From a virus, in the IMG/VR virus record IMGVR_UViG_3300038463_000730, positions 124,001-188,000 of that record: 64,000 nt of DNA; one strand, written 5' to 3'. The number at the start of each line of letters is the position of its first letter. The first letter of the stretch is position 1. The notes beneath the pieces were generated by a model. It saw only the letters and a program-made list of their open reading frames with translations, ran no database searches and had not been told where the DNA came from. Below are positions 29,501-38,125 of the stretch, in pieces. The position numbers were made by a program, and so were the translations under genes.

Positions 29501-32474
29501 TGAAGTTGTTGATTTCCTTAACAACTCCATTGACCAATACTGCTCCGCCCTGGAATGTTGCCGCGAGCGCCGTATGGCTATTTAGAGCAAGTCCACGAAG
29601 GACACCATTCTGACTTACGTTAGCTGGCGCAGCCGCAATGTACTGTAGAGCCGAGGTCGATAGTTCATTCTCGGTCACACCACCAAACTGGCGTCCATCT
29701 TGGATAAACGTAATTTGCTGATTTGAGCCGTTTAGTTGTCCGGCGCCGAGGTAGAAGACCTGACTGTCGAGACGCAACGATGGGAACAAATCGATGTTCA
29801 ACTGAACTGGCACAGACGGTGGATTGAACGAGATCGGAACTGTCAATGCATCGTAATCTGCCAGATTTACGATCATATCGATGTAATCAATACCCGTTTC
29901 ATCGTAGAAACGAACAACTTCGCCCTGTTTCCCGGTGATCGTTGCACCAAGATTGGAAGAAATCGTGTTGCACAGATTGCCCGAGAAGATACCGGTTGTT
30001 GCATTCCATGCTGTTAGATTAAATAGGATTGATGTTGATGAATTGGTTAGATTATCAATGTTGTTGGAATAGCCACGCAATTTCGGCCCAACGCCAATAA
30101 TGTTGAATCGAACTAGGTTGGCATCACCGGTTGTCAAATTGACACGCGCACGCTCTGAACTGAACGTATGTCCGGTCGAATCAACGAAGAACTCGAAGTA
30201 TCGTTTGAACGAGCTGCCATCATTTGTCGCATTGACAAGGTTCAACGCATCAAACCCAATAGAGTTCTCAGAGTAGTATATGGCTACATTGATTCCAGTA
30301 GATGAAACCGATACCGGAGTCCCAACAGCGTAGATGCAGCTGTAAACTTCGATTGTTGTTGACATGATAACCGAATCACATGTTGTGAACGATATACTGT
30401 CAATAATAAAACGTCCGTAATCAGTGTCGTTATACGCCGGAGAACTAAACGGTAGAAGCGGCTGTATCAAAATAGTTTTGCCAGGTGTCAAACCATATTT
30501 AGATAGGTCCTGGTTAACATTGTATGTTGCTCGGACCGTGATACCTGGCGTGATCGTCTTTGAAATGATCGAGCCCATCCAGTAACCGTCGCCGTTTACG
30601 TCAAAATAACCATCCGCTGGTTCAATCGTATTGAGGCTAGATTTGGCCTGACCATTTACGTAGTAATTCTTGTTTACTAGCGGTAAGAATATCTGCGTAG
30701 GAAACTGCGCTTGCTGAATAGATGCAAAACTGCTCTGATACGGTGGGCTTGCTACGTTAGCATTGCTTTTCCCTAATCCTAATGGATCAGGTCCGCCTAG
30801 AGCGTCACCGATTACGTTATTTGAGAACGAACCGGCACCAAGAACACCTCCGGTAGAAACCGTTCCGTTAATAACTGAGAAACCAGCTCCATTCGTTGCG
30901 TCGGTCATCGCAATACCGAAGTTTCCGTCGTGCTGGTATGCTATGAAACGATAGTTGTAGCCAGGAGCAGCGAATGCATCGTTTGTTGCGGCAATGATCG
31001 TATCGATCGTATAGGCACCGGGAGTCGTGCCCTGGTTTCCGGTCACGTCGATTGGTGGCATGGTCTGCACACGGTCAGTCGGGTTACCAGTTGGATAGAC
31101 AGCTAGATACAAATTGTAGTTTGTTGGTCCGAACTCAGAGGCGGTAAAATCAATTCCTAATGCACTGGCCGCGCGTGGATCCGATACCGTTACGCTTGGC
31201 AATGCGTCGAACGTGTTGTTCGTCTGAGCCAATGCCATAACGCCTGACGTTGCCTGCACTGCAATTGGCGCATCGATACGAGCAACGGCTGTAGACGAAT
31301 CAATGATGTTTCGACCGTTGATACGCACGTAGTAGGAACGGTTAGGTGGAGAGTAACCGTCGTAAGATGCTCGTGCTGACTCAATGATGTATTGAGCCTG
31401 AACTGTTCCATAGTTGACCGTTATGATCTGTCCTGGTTTGACAGAAGAAAACATCGAGTCAAAATTGAATGTCGGATCCTGTGGCGGAATGAACTGAATA
31501 ACGTCGTCACCGTAGGTATTGTTGTCTACCGGGCTACCAGCGTTACCACCTGAACCATTATCGTGCAAGAACGTCTTGCATAATGTGAATGGAACGATCT
31601 CCTGGCTTGAACCGGTGTATCCGTCATCAGTCGAATTGAGCAACGTTCCACGACATGTGCGCGGAATGTTGTTTCCGTGTTCATCCTGTTGGTGGATCGT
31701 CAATCCGATGAAACTTGTTGTATCAACGAAGTTAGCGAACTCTTGAACGTTCTCAACTGTTTTCGGAATGACTACGAAGTTTGTCGAGTTTAGCGAGATA
31801 CCGGCACCGACGTGTCCGTATTGGTTTGGAATGTTGCCAGTGTGAACATTGCCATCGGCAAGTTCGTGGCTAACCAAGTCCTGATTGATGTTGAAAAGGA
31901 ACAAGGCGAGATTCGATCCGCGCAATAGACCATTGCGATCGGTCGGAGCGTGGCCACCTGGCCATGTGAAGCTCGGGTCTCGTGGATCGGTAGGTGCAGC
32001 ATTGATATCGATGTGAGAAACAACGTGGCGACCCGATTCGCCACCTGAGAGCGGCCCGACACCGGTAATGTGCTTGATGAAATCTAGTTGGGTTGTGCTG
32101 GCAAGCGTCTGAACAGCATTGATCTGTGTTCCGAGTACCTGGATATCGTTGTAGAGCGACTGTGTTGAGTAAGCCAGCGCGATCTTCGATTCCTGAATTC
32201 CGGCACCGGGAGCAATCTGTGCATCAGTAAACTGCGTTACACTGATTGCGTGCAATATAGCAGATGGCCTTAGATAACCGTACGGATCGATCGATACTTC
32301 TAGGCGAGCTGCGATTGATCCAACCGCTCCCGAACCTCCGATTCCGATTTCGTTTTCGATGGCAAAAATAGCCGATCGACATTGATCAATAGCCAACCCT
32401 CCGAGTTGTGTGACGTCATCGTCTACTCGAATAATTGTCGAATCATCATCTAGAGAAAATGGGTAATTGCTCAT
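26598..32474 (-). CDS. Giant tail fibre/tailspike with parallel beta-helix
   Basis: A 1958-residue protein, the largest in the window. The N-terminus has a fibre-anchor segment (AILHAISVTQFTDAQIAPG) found in other tail fibres. The middle is a Thr/Asn/Gly-rich shaft. At about residues 1180-1320, repeated Phe-Asn-Asn-Cys-Thr-Phe coils (NNCTFND, FNNCTFN, FNNCNI, FNGCTM, FKGCTI) give a right-handed beta-helix of pectate-lyase type. A second set of ITGNQFY/SVTGNFFD turns lies at 1600-1750. The last 150 residues look like a jelly-roll receptor-binding domain. It is convergent with the lipoprotein gene, their stops adjacent. It may bind and degrade a surface polysaccharide, but no catalytic residues can be named from sequence. 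Confidence 0.85.
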   Translation of the reverse strand: MSNYPFSLDDDSTIIRVDDDVTQLGGLAIDQCRSAIFAIENEIGIGGSGAVGSIAARLEVSIDPYGYLRPSAILHAISVTQFTDAQIAPGAGIQESKIALAYSTQSLYNDIQVLGTQINAVQTLASTTQLDFIKHITGVGPLSGGESGRHVVSHIDINAAPTDPRDPSFTWPGGHAPTDRNGLLRGSNLALFLFNINQDLVSHELADGNVHTGNIPNQYGHVGAGISLNSTNFVVIPKTVENVQEFANFVDTTSFIGLTIHQQDEHGNNIPRTCRGTLLNSTDDGYTGSSQEIVPFTLCKTFLHDNGSGGNAGSPVDNNTYGDDVIQFIPPQDPTFNFDSMFSSVKPGQIITVNYGTVQAQYIIESARASYDGYSPPNRSYYVRINGRNIIDSSTAVARIDAPIAVQATSGVMALAQTNNTFDALPSVTVSDPRAASALGIDFTASEFGPTNYNLYLAVYPTGNPTDRVQTMPPIDVTGNQGTTPGAYTIDTIIAATNDAFAAPGYNYRFIAYQHDGNFGIAMTDATNGAGFSVINGTVSTGGVLGAGSFSNNVIGDALGGPDPLGLGKSNANVASPPYQSSFASIQQAQFPTQIFLPLVNKNYYVNGQAKSSLNTIEPADGYFDVNGDGYWMGSIISKTITPGITVRATYNVNQDLSKYGLTPGKTILIQPLLPFSSPAYNDTDYGRFIIDSISFTTCDSVIMSTTIEVYSCIYAVGTPVSVSSTGINVAIYYSENSIGFDALNLVNATNDGSSFKRYFEFFVDSTGHTFSSERARVNLTTGDANLVRFNIIGVGPKLRGYSNNIDNLTNSSTSILFNLTAWNATTGIFSGNLCNTISSNLGATITGKQGEVVRFYDETGIDYIDMIVNLADYDALTVPISFNPPSVPVQLNIDLFPSLRLDSQVFYLGAGQLNGSNQQITFIQDGRQFGGVTENELSTSALQYIAAAPANVSQNGVLRGLALNSHTALAATFQGGAVLVNGVVKEINNFTVNIPAVQDNNGGTPINGVNWVICVNQKAEIQTIPITDYDTTVNAINNPGRLLTLYNPTTLVSYPVDSTTFSSLLNTRKDLTPLYLFNQQGASAFVTDVRKFIRNSDQNISPVLSADPSTGNFSQFAVVNAYLKYNSSYESRIKVKGSNSILGALTLSYPQPVDFIGDGAGAFVFQANSLFDMFSVANFENITFTFLGGGFTGLAFQAGSVSTFNNCTFNDGYGINFFEGGQVTFNNCTFNFGTTLAMLTNGGNVTFNNCNIIFAAVNTITISSGMTMAFNGCTMSLAPGAFLSFAAGSFASFKGCTITVNGQTGFNVKSNTTFDGCNITYNYDATNDATWSSSYLVNCTGPSSPQTPPPTVSSATYGAIAGLFSDQTIQNIYIRNCKFTTTTVNRYPVISFYAVQANAAADTFLSNFYIENNQFISTTSVDDLAPAFALLTGHPAGYTSGNEAPKLINCHINKNYCDKNQMIFLGAQRNGSSPGSSTAMINVHIENNVCGAILYWHQLDYPRNTPNLSQLTRDKDETLIIAGNSCHLIATACEDGLHRYQTGGDGTYWIGSTIIRENTVNWVQAQIGNNDTTTLSTHATTLQILNNRFLAYSTTFLGNYIGNVDALEDRGTPSNSAIRCDANSGSGGDVGNVKISGNMFFVGSHTDNTLTPQTIYYYDNCVFMAPGGSITDNTFDGCLNQSGTGTFITYYGVNGRQCTITGNQFYRYTNVIASYINVTSSSGLVSVTGNFFDSETVDGASNYTLVVYSNSASLIRSNLANLHSYSENIPPLIVPVVRNICQPAIWGGYVGGASVTYGYSGNLGAGGPGTTLFSTLDGTAGSAGQMQLAISRFPNGSTMNSFNITYALGHPGKPWTAGPSISLYAYPNNQGASTPITLSINGPGATNTAQGATFSWSGTTPSVGTYVCTIPGGLVLDDSSFSYILQIQSPDPSGLAYASWAAPIINVSIYNLDPTRM
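28570..28880 (-). repeat. Beta-helix coil repeats within the giant fibre gene
   Basis: Degenerate repeats of roughly 20-25 codons share a core encoding Phe-Asn-Asn-Cys-Thr/Asn. At base level the + strand shows recurrent acagttattgaacgtta-like words. They encode successive rungs of the beta-helix with stacked Asn and Cys ladders. Confidence 0.7.
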
Positions 32475-32593
32475 GTTCTGGCACCTGTTATCCTATCACA
32501 CTTCGTGTTTGAATGCGGAGCATGACTACTTCTCAAATGGCAAAATATTCATGCCAGATGGAAAATAAGAGCCTAGATTGTAATGTGTCGAGC

Positions 32594-32857
32594 TTACAGA
32601 ACTTTTTTGACTTCAGTAATGATCTCGCTCGGGTTGAAACCGGGTCTCTGCACATTGTTGTTCGCGTCGTTCATGTTCTCTTTGTGCTGAGTCCAGCAAT
32701 AGATCGAACCGATCACCGAACACGCTGCTGCGAACCCGTTACCATCCATCTTTCCTAGAATGGTAGCTGCCGTAGCACACGCCAGGATCAATACACACAT
32801 GATCCCTTTTTCATCACCCATTAAGTTTACTGTACCTTGAACTATTTTCCACATCAT
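32594..32857 (-). CDS. Small two-helix membrane protein, holin-like
   Basis: An 87-residue protein with two predicted membrane helices (about residues 19-35, CVLILACATAATILG, and 41-56, FAAACSVIGSIYCW) separated by a short KMDGN turn. A charged C-terminal tail follows. This hairpin size and topology match class II holins. Neighbours are fibre genes rather than a lysis cassette; the nearest muralytic-type candidate is the permuted NlpC/P60-like gene 12 kb away. GAGGGT precedes the ATG. It could instead be a small virion membrane protein. Confidence 0.6.
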   Translation of the reverse strand: MMWKIVQGTVNLMGDEKGIMCVLILACATAATILGKMDGNGFAAACSVIGSIYCWTQHKENMNDANNNVQRPGFNPSEIITEVKKVL

Positions 32858-32861
32858 ACCC

Positions 32862-33311
32862 TCACTTTAATCTTGCTACCAACAATCGAACATTCAAATA
32901 GTTTGGTGGACCGAGCGCTTCTAGACTTGGAACATAATAGTTGTGAAAATCAGTAGCAATTGTAATAAATGTTGTTGAAGGAGAGCCATATACCGTTCTA
33001 TTCCATGGAAAAGCCATGATCTCATTCAAGTACATATAGTAAAGATGAATACTATATGAACTTTTCAACATGTCTAGTTTGTATCGCACGGTGCCAGAAA
33101 TGTCTGTAGGGAATCTGCGGTTAAAAATGTTCGAGTAGTAACCGTCCCGTATATTAGCTAATCCGATGTAGAACTCAGGAGTGATATAGTCATCAAACCC
33201 TTTGCAGTATCCATCTATAAAACCGCTCTGTAAGCAGATCTCTTTCCATGTTACGTGACCATAACCATCATCCGCTGTTGCAACTTCGACAAAACTTCTA
33301 AATTCTAACAT
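32862..33311 (-). CDS. Unrecognised small virion-associated protein
   Basis: A 149-residue, Tyr-rich soluble protein (IHLYYMYLNEIMAFPWNR) with three Asp-Gly-Tyr motifs (DDGYGHV, IDGYCKG, RDGYYSN), the highest density in the window. AAGGAA precedes the ATG. It lies between a glycine-rich fibre gene and the holin-like gene, with a 4-base gap to the latter. It is probably a fibre-associated or structural component, judged from location and composition only. Confidence 0.7.
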   Translation of the reverse strand: MLEFRSFVEVATADDGYGHVTWKEICLQSGFIDGYCKGFDDYITPEFYIGLANIRDGYYSNIFNRRFPTDISGTVRYKLDMLKSSYSIHLYYMYLNEIMAFPWNRTVYGSPSTTFITIATDFHNYYVPSLEALGPPNYLNVRLLVARLK

Positions 33312-33319
33312 ACGTTCCT

Positions 33320-34588
33320 TTAACTAGCAGTGATTATTACTATACCAGGTAACCCGAGGTCTCCGTGGTAACCTGAGCCACCGGGTTGATTATTGCTTCC
33401 GGCAAAGCTTGCACAGCCTCCGCCTCCACCAGGGCCACCAATGCCACCGGCGCCGTAACCTGTTTGAGTCGCCGTGCCATCAACCCACATTCCAATCGCT
33501 TGGAATGAAAGTGGAGCGTAATTTGGCGTTAGCCCTGGGTTCGTTCCACCATCCGAGCCGCCAAGCCCTAGAAACTGACCGCTATGAGAATTGATGTATG
33601 GCATTTTTATTGGGCTGCCAGTTGAGTAAACGTTGAAATCTAAGCCAACCATATACAACGGAATCGGATTGAGTAATGACATGACGCCACCACCGCCACC
33701 GCCATTGTAACTAAAATGATTTCCTGTAGATGTGTATGCACCGGTCACAGAAGAACTGGTGTATGACAAACTCGCATCAATAACCGTGTTACCAGTGATC
33801 CATGTGGGCGCGCTGCCAAAAGGACCGTAATATTGATCAACAGTCGGATAAGGAATGATTGATGCCGATACGTCAGTATAGATCTTGTAAATATAGTACA
33901 GTCCTCCGATGAATCCACCGGCCGTTGAGAATGTTGGTGATGCAATCTGAATAGGAGTCGCGTGATTATTCTCGCCACCAGTACCACCACCAGAACCCAT
34001 TCCTCCTAATCCGGCTTGTGAACCATCACTTCCGGTCGGATCAGCTGGGTAAGGAGCTGGGTAGCTAAAATCGAATCGTTGACTAAATCCCATTGTGTTG
34101 GCGCTCGCTCCACCAGATCCGACAGCGTCGAATCCTGAGCCACCGCCAGGACCACCGACACCATTCGATCCTCCTGTAGCAAATAACTCTAGCCCGTTAG
34201 GGAACGTAAATGAAGAGCCTATCCCGGATGTTCCGTTACCTCCAATACCTCCACCACCTAGCCCAGTAACGTTACCAAATGCTCCAGCAGCTCCGCCCGT
34301 GCCACCGCCACCGACGTTAATTTGGTACGAAACACCCGGTGTGACAGGTATCTTCTTGGCATTAACCAAGTTTCCACTTACCCCACAACCACCAGACGCA
34401 CCGCCGCCGCCACCATTCGAATAAAAATAGTTTCCGGCTCCGCCTCCACCACCGCCGCCTCCACCACCGCCGCCACCGATCAACATGATATCAACGTAAT
34501 TGATATCAATAGGACAAGTCCATTGATACGTTGTGTACGATCCTGACGTATAGTTGAAAATATATTTCTGAGATGGATTGTAAGACAT
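33320..34588 (-). CDS. Glycine-rich fibre/adhesin protein A
   Basis: A 422-residue protein that opens with an aromatic strand segment (YIFNYTSGSYTTYQWTCPID) followed by DIMLIGG and a run of 13 Gly. Further Gly-rich segments alternate with Ser/Asn turns, and the C-terminus is GYHGDLGLPGIVIITAS. It is a tandem paralogue of the next gene, sharing the aromatic opening, Gly run, PYPADPTGSDGSQAGL block and C-terminus. The Gly-rich organisation recalls the distal adhesins (gp38 type) of T-even-like phages, in which polyglycine II helices display variable loops. Receptor binding is inferred. Confidence 0.8.
   Translation of the reverse strand: MSYNPSQKYIFNYTSGSYTTYQWTCPIDINYVDIMLIGGGGGGGGGGGGGAGNYFYSNGGGGGASGGCGVSGNLVNAKKIPVTPGVSYQINVGGGGTGGAAGAFGNVTGLGGGGIGGNGTSGIGSSFTFPNGLELFATGGSNGVGGPGGGSGFDAVGSGGASANTMGFSQRFDFSYPAPYPADPTGSDGSQAGLGGMGSGGGTGGENNHATPIQIASPTFSTAGGFIGGLYYIYKIYTDVSASIIPYPTVDQYYGPFGSAPTWITGNTVIDASLSYTSSSVTGAYTSTGNHFSYNGGGGGGVMSLLNPIPLYMVGLDFNVYSTGSPIKMPYINSHSGQFLGLGGSDGGTNPGLTPNYAPLSFQAIGMWVDGTATQTGYGAGGIGGPGGGGGCASFAGSNNQPGGSGYHGDLGLPGIVIITAS
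34441..34478 (-). repeat. Polyglycine microsatellite in fibre protein A
   Basis: Tandem GGN codons (minus strand GGCGGTGGTGGAGG and similar) encode the Gly run near residue 40. Replication slippage here would change length in whole codons and so adjust the adhesin without a frameshift. Confidence 0.75.
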
Positions 34589-34597
34589 TGTGCTCTA

Positions 34598-35818
34598 TTA
34601 CCTATGTGAAATCATTACCAAGCCTGGTAATCCGTTGTCCCCGTGGTAACCATTTCCACCAGCATAAGCTGTTGGATAGTCTCCGGCCGCTGCGCCTCCA
34701 CCTCCAGGACCACCAATACCACCGCCACCGCAGAAGCCCGTTACGGCAGTTGCCGTTCCATCTCTCCACATCCCAATGTTAGAACCGCTTGGTGTATGAC
34801 CGACACGACTACTCGATGCCGAACCGCCATTACCAAGACCAGTACTGTTGAAAGAATTGATGAGTGGTAATTTTAGCGTATTTGAACTTGAAAATTGATT
34901 AAAGTCAACACCGATCATGTATAGCGGAATAGGATTAACTAGTGCCATCACTCCTCCGGCGCCACCACCCGAAATAGCAAATCCAGAAACGTTAGCACCT
35001 CCGGCCGCTCCGGCTCCAGGCTGGGTGAAATCAATTGGGAAATTGGTATCGATCAACGTGTTGCCTAGAACGTTAACAGGTGGATATCCAAATGGACCCC
35101 AGTACTGATTTACCGGTGGATATGTAAGTACCGACCCGTCAACATCCGTGTAGATCTGATAAATTGCGAAATTGAAATTCTGAGGAGTGTTTACAGAGTT
35201 AATACCAACTTCTCCACCCTCCAATCCAGCTTGAGATCCGTCACTTCCAGTCGGATCAGCTGGATATGGAGGGATCGGATTGTAAACGTAATCGTTGTAT
35301 CCGAGTAAATTGGATGACGTTCCGCCCACACCTTGAATACCTAAGTTACCACTGAATTGCCAAACACCAGCTTGACCACCGTTACCACTGGTTCCACCAG
35401 GGCCACCCGTTGCTACAAAGCTAACTCCATTTGGGAGCGTAAATTGTGATACCGTTCCAGCAGTACCGGCTCCACCGTTAAACCCATCAGTATAGGGATT
35501 ACCAGCTCCACCATTTCCGCCCAAACCATTTACTCCTACAACAATGTTGTAAGTGACACCAGGAGTTACTTGAACACTCTTGACATTCACAAGGCTGCCG
35601 CTCAATCCACAACCGCCCGAAGCCCCTCCTCCACCGGCAGCACCAACATTGTTACCCGTTCCTTCGAATAGAGCGCCCGTTCCTCCGCCACCGCCACCGC
35701 CACCGCCACCACCGCCGCCAACAACTACGATATCAACATGGAACACGTTGACAGGGCACATCCATGAGAAAGTGCCTGGAGTATTGAAAATGTATCTTGA
35801 TGCTGGAGCAAATGACAT
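34598..35818 (-). CDS. Glycine-rich fibre/adhesin protein B
   Basis: A 406-residue paralogue of protein A. The opening is YIFNTPGTFSWMCPVNVFHV, then DIVVVGG and a Gly run of similar length. The shared PYPADPTGSDGSQAGLEGG block and C-terminal GYHGDNGLPGLVMISHR align closely with A. The two genes are head-to-tail with a 9-base gap. They most likely arose by tandem duplication and diverged in the loops between Gly segments, which would give two receptor specificities or a two-component tip. AAGGTTAAG precedes the ATG. Confidence 0.8.
   Translation of the reverse strand: MSFAPASRYIFNTPGTFSWMCPVNVFHVDIVVVGGGGGGGGGGGGGTGALFEGTGNNVGAAGGGGASGGCGLSGSLVNVKSVQVTPGVTYNIVVGVNGLGGNGGAGNPYTDGFNGGAGTAGTVSQFTLPNGVSFVATGGPGGTSGNGGQAGVWQFSGNLGIQGVGGTSSNLLGYNDYVYNPIPPYPADPTGSDGSQAGLEGGEVGINSVNTPQNFNFAIYQIYTDVDGSVLTYPPVNQYWGPFGYPPVNVLGNTLIDTNFPIDFTQPGAGAAGGANVSGFAISGGGAGGVMALVNPIPLYMIGVDFNQFSSSNTLKLPLINSFNSTGLGNGGSASSSRVGHTPSGSNIGMWRDGTATAVTGFCGGGGIGGPGGGGAAAGDYPTAYAGGNGYHGDNGLPGLVMISHR
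35681..35720 (-). repeat. Polyglycine microsatellite in fibre protein B
   Basis: A near-perfect run of GGT/GGC codons (+ strand ccgccaccgccaccgccacc pattern) encodes the Gly stretch near residue 40 of protein B. It is the counterpart of the run in protein A. Confidence 0.75.
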
Positions 35819-35825
35819 CTTAACC

Positions 35826-38090
35826 TTAGATTAGGAACCAGTTGCCACCAATACTTGCAATCAATGTAATTGCTGTAAATGGTGTTACGACAGTAAGTGT
35901 GTCACCATAAAAATTGGGCGAGCCAGAGCCAACAGGTGTTCTGCTGAGTCCTGCCTCAAACTGTTCTCCTGGTTGTGTATAGATGGTAATTGAATGCGTA
36001 AGGCTAGCCTTACCAATATCCTTAATAATCAATATTCGTCCTGAATTGCTTGCGGCCATTGGTAACACAAACACACAAGCTCCAAGTATCGTTGGAGCGA
36101 TCATACAGTAGTCTTTGAGTGACCCTGAATCAACAACATAGGTTGTCGTGCTAATTGACGTGTTTAGATTCTGTCGAATCTGACCGGTAGAAAACAGAGT
36201 AGAATTGCTAAATATCTGGTTGTTGAAAGTGGCCGTTCCAGCAAATGATGAAGAGTTATTAGCGATAAACACTCCGTTTGCCGTTGTGGTTCCAGTTATC
36301 GTTGCTCCGCCGCCACCAATATTTGCCGTAGTAATGTTACTTGTGGTAACGTTTTCAGTTGTGATGTCTGCCACGCCAAGAGTTGTAAGGCCCGTTACAA
36401 CAGCCACTCCGGTCACATCAACAGAAGCTAGCGATACACCTCCCGTAGTAACGGACAACGCCGGAGCCGGGGTAGCGCCGGTTGTATTCACCGTGACGGT
36501 GAACATGTTCAACCCGCTCTTGTTTCCGTATTCCATCCAAGACAAGTAATTCAAAATCGACCCAGTCAATGTTGAATTGATCTCAATTGGGTAGAATGAT
36601 AGAGATGTATTGGTTGATTTACTGACAATGATGTCATTGCCTGACACGATCATTTTTCCACGAGCTTGCAACGCAGGAATAGGTCCACTCACAACGTTCA
36701 TGACAAACACACCACGAGCAATGTTAGTGCTGTTACCATACATCGTGTTATCATGAACGTTAGTCATGCCATCATTCACAACTATGAAGCAGTTGTTCTG
36801 ATCCGATCCTGATCCAGCATAATTTCCAAATGCACGGATCTTAGAGTTCGATACATCAAGATAGTCGTTGCTACCAGCGTTGCCTTGCCAAATGATCGGC
36901 ACAGCAAAACCATCTATTGTACAATCTGTAACTTTAAGTGTTGATGAAGACGGAAACGCAGTATTCAAAAATACGGCCGTTCCAGTCAAGTTTGAATTAG
37001 CTCTTCCAATAATGAGGACATTGTCAAGAATAAGACTTGAACTTGTTTCCTGTTGAATCAACGCTGCTGGATACAGAACGGTAGATGACGTATAGTTTTG
37101 AGCAAGAGTGTAGTTCGTGTCCGGCACATGTGGTGGCTCGATGAAATGGTCACCAATCACCATGTTCGTGATTTTGCTTTCACGCACGAAACTGAATCGA
37201 TTTGTGTTTCCAGCCACAATTGCGTCGTCATTAAGAGTTCCGAGGTCGGTAGGCATAATTAAAAACACTGGTTTGATAGGAAGAACGAATCCTCCCGATT
37301 CAGAACCGGTAGCTGCTACCGCAACAGATCCGGCCAAGCCTGGCCCGGCGAATCCATATGTCAGGTTGAATGTAGTATTACCGCCTAAGTTAACAACATT
37401 ACCAGCAATGAATTGGTATTGAGGCTGAGTATTGGCAGCACTATTTCCAGATACACCGTATACATTGACGATATCTCCGGTTGCCAAATTAGGAATAGCT
37501 CCCGTTGTGATCTGAACATGGCCACCCGCATTCGGGAATGCAGTTATTGCGTACCCGGCACCACCGTTAATTTGAGTTGGTGGCTCGGTCTGATTCAAGT
37601 TAGTGGCATTGATGATTTTCGTGCCAAAACCCTCGCCCATCAACGTAATTCCAGGTGGAACGTTGATCGTTTGTTTCACAATGTACGTTCCTGCCTTGAT
37701 AATAACAAGTCCACCGTTCTGAATACGCGAAAAATCTGGTGGAAGAGGCGTACCATTGTAGATTGCTGTGAAAATAGGATTCAATATCGTATCGAGCGAT
37801 GGAATGGTCGGATCGTATGGAGCGAATGCCGTGCTGTTTGGACCAGCCCATGTATTGTACCCGTCACCAACCGTGATGAACCCTTGCCCGATCGACTCCA
37901 ATTGATTAATCGTATCGTTGAAACTATTCAACGTGCTCTGAATAGTCGTCGCTCCAGAAACGATCGCTGGATTCATATCCACTTCGTCAGCCGTGTGACG
38001 GAAATTCGCACCATCAACGTGAGCTTGGAAATCGTAACGATTAACTACAAGCTGAGCTGTTCCTGGTTTATTTGGATCAAAGTTTGCCAT
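35826..38090 (-). CDS. Tail fibre/tailspike with beta-helix, pectate-lyase-like
   Basis: A 754-residue protein. At about residues 115-170 it has the pectate-lyase-superfamily entry: GGLVIIKAGTYIVKQTINVP, then GITLMGEGFGTKII. It continues with SNSKIRAFGNY and NVHDNTMYGNST rungs. A Thr-rich middle (VTTSNITTANIGGGGATITG) resembles a fibre shaft, and the last 100 residues form a compact beta domain. Its position between the HxH protein and the glycine-rich fibres suggests a receptor-binding or depolymerising spike. GGTGGAG precedes the ATG. One GDGYNTW motif is present. Catalytic activity is not provable from sequence. Confidence 0.8.
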   Translation of the reverse strand: MANFDPNKPGTAQLVVNRYDFQAHVDGANFRHTADEVDMNPAIVSGATTIQSTLNSFNDTINQLESIGQGFITVGDGYNTWAGPNSTAFAPYDPTIPSLDTILNPIFTAIYNGTPLPPDFSRIQNGGLVIIKAGTYIVKQTINVPPGITLMGEGFGTKIINATNLNQTEPPTQINGGAGYAITAFPNAGGHVQITTGAIPNLATGDIVNVYGVSGNSAANTQPQYQFIAGNVVNLGGNTTFNLTYGFAGPGLAGSVAVAATGSESGGFVLPIKPVFLIMPTDLGTLNDDAIVAGNTNRFSFVRESKITNMVIGDHFIEPPHVPDTNYTLAQNYTSSTVLYPAALIQQETSSSLILDNVLIIGRANSNLTGTAVFLNTAFPSSSTLKVTDCTIDGFAVPIIWQGNAGSNDYLDVSNSKIRAFGNYAGSGSDQNNCFIVVNDGMTNVHDNTMYGNSTNIARGVFVMNVVSGPIPALQARGKMIVSGNDIIVSKSTNTSLSFYPIEINSTLTGSILNYLSWMEYGNKSGLNMFTVTVNTTGATPAPALSVTTGGVSLASVDVTGVAVVTGLTTLGVADITTENVTTSNITTANIGGGGATITGTTTANGVFIANNSSSFAGTATFNNQIFSNSTLFSTGQIRQNLNTSISTTTYVVDSGSLKDYCMIAPTILGACVFVLPMAASNSGRILIIKDIGKASLTHSITIYTQPGEQFEAGLSRTPVGSGSPNFYGDTLTVVTPFTAITLIASIGGNWFLI

Positions 38091-38125
38091 TTATTCTCCA
38101 CCTAATTCAAGTAGATACTGTATTA

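Noticed and set aside
37413-38105. 230-codon plus-strand reading frame opposite the pectate-lyase-like fibre gene
   Set aside because: It is an antisense shadow: composition is Arg/Cys/Ile-rich without domain logic, there is no Shine-Dalgarno, and the minus-strand gene is clearly coding.
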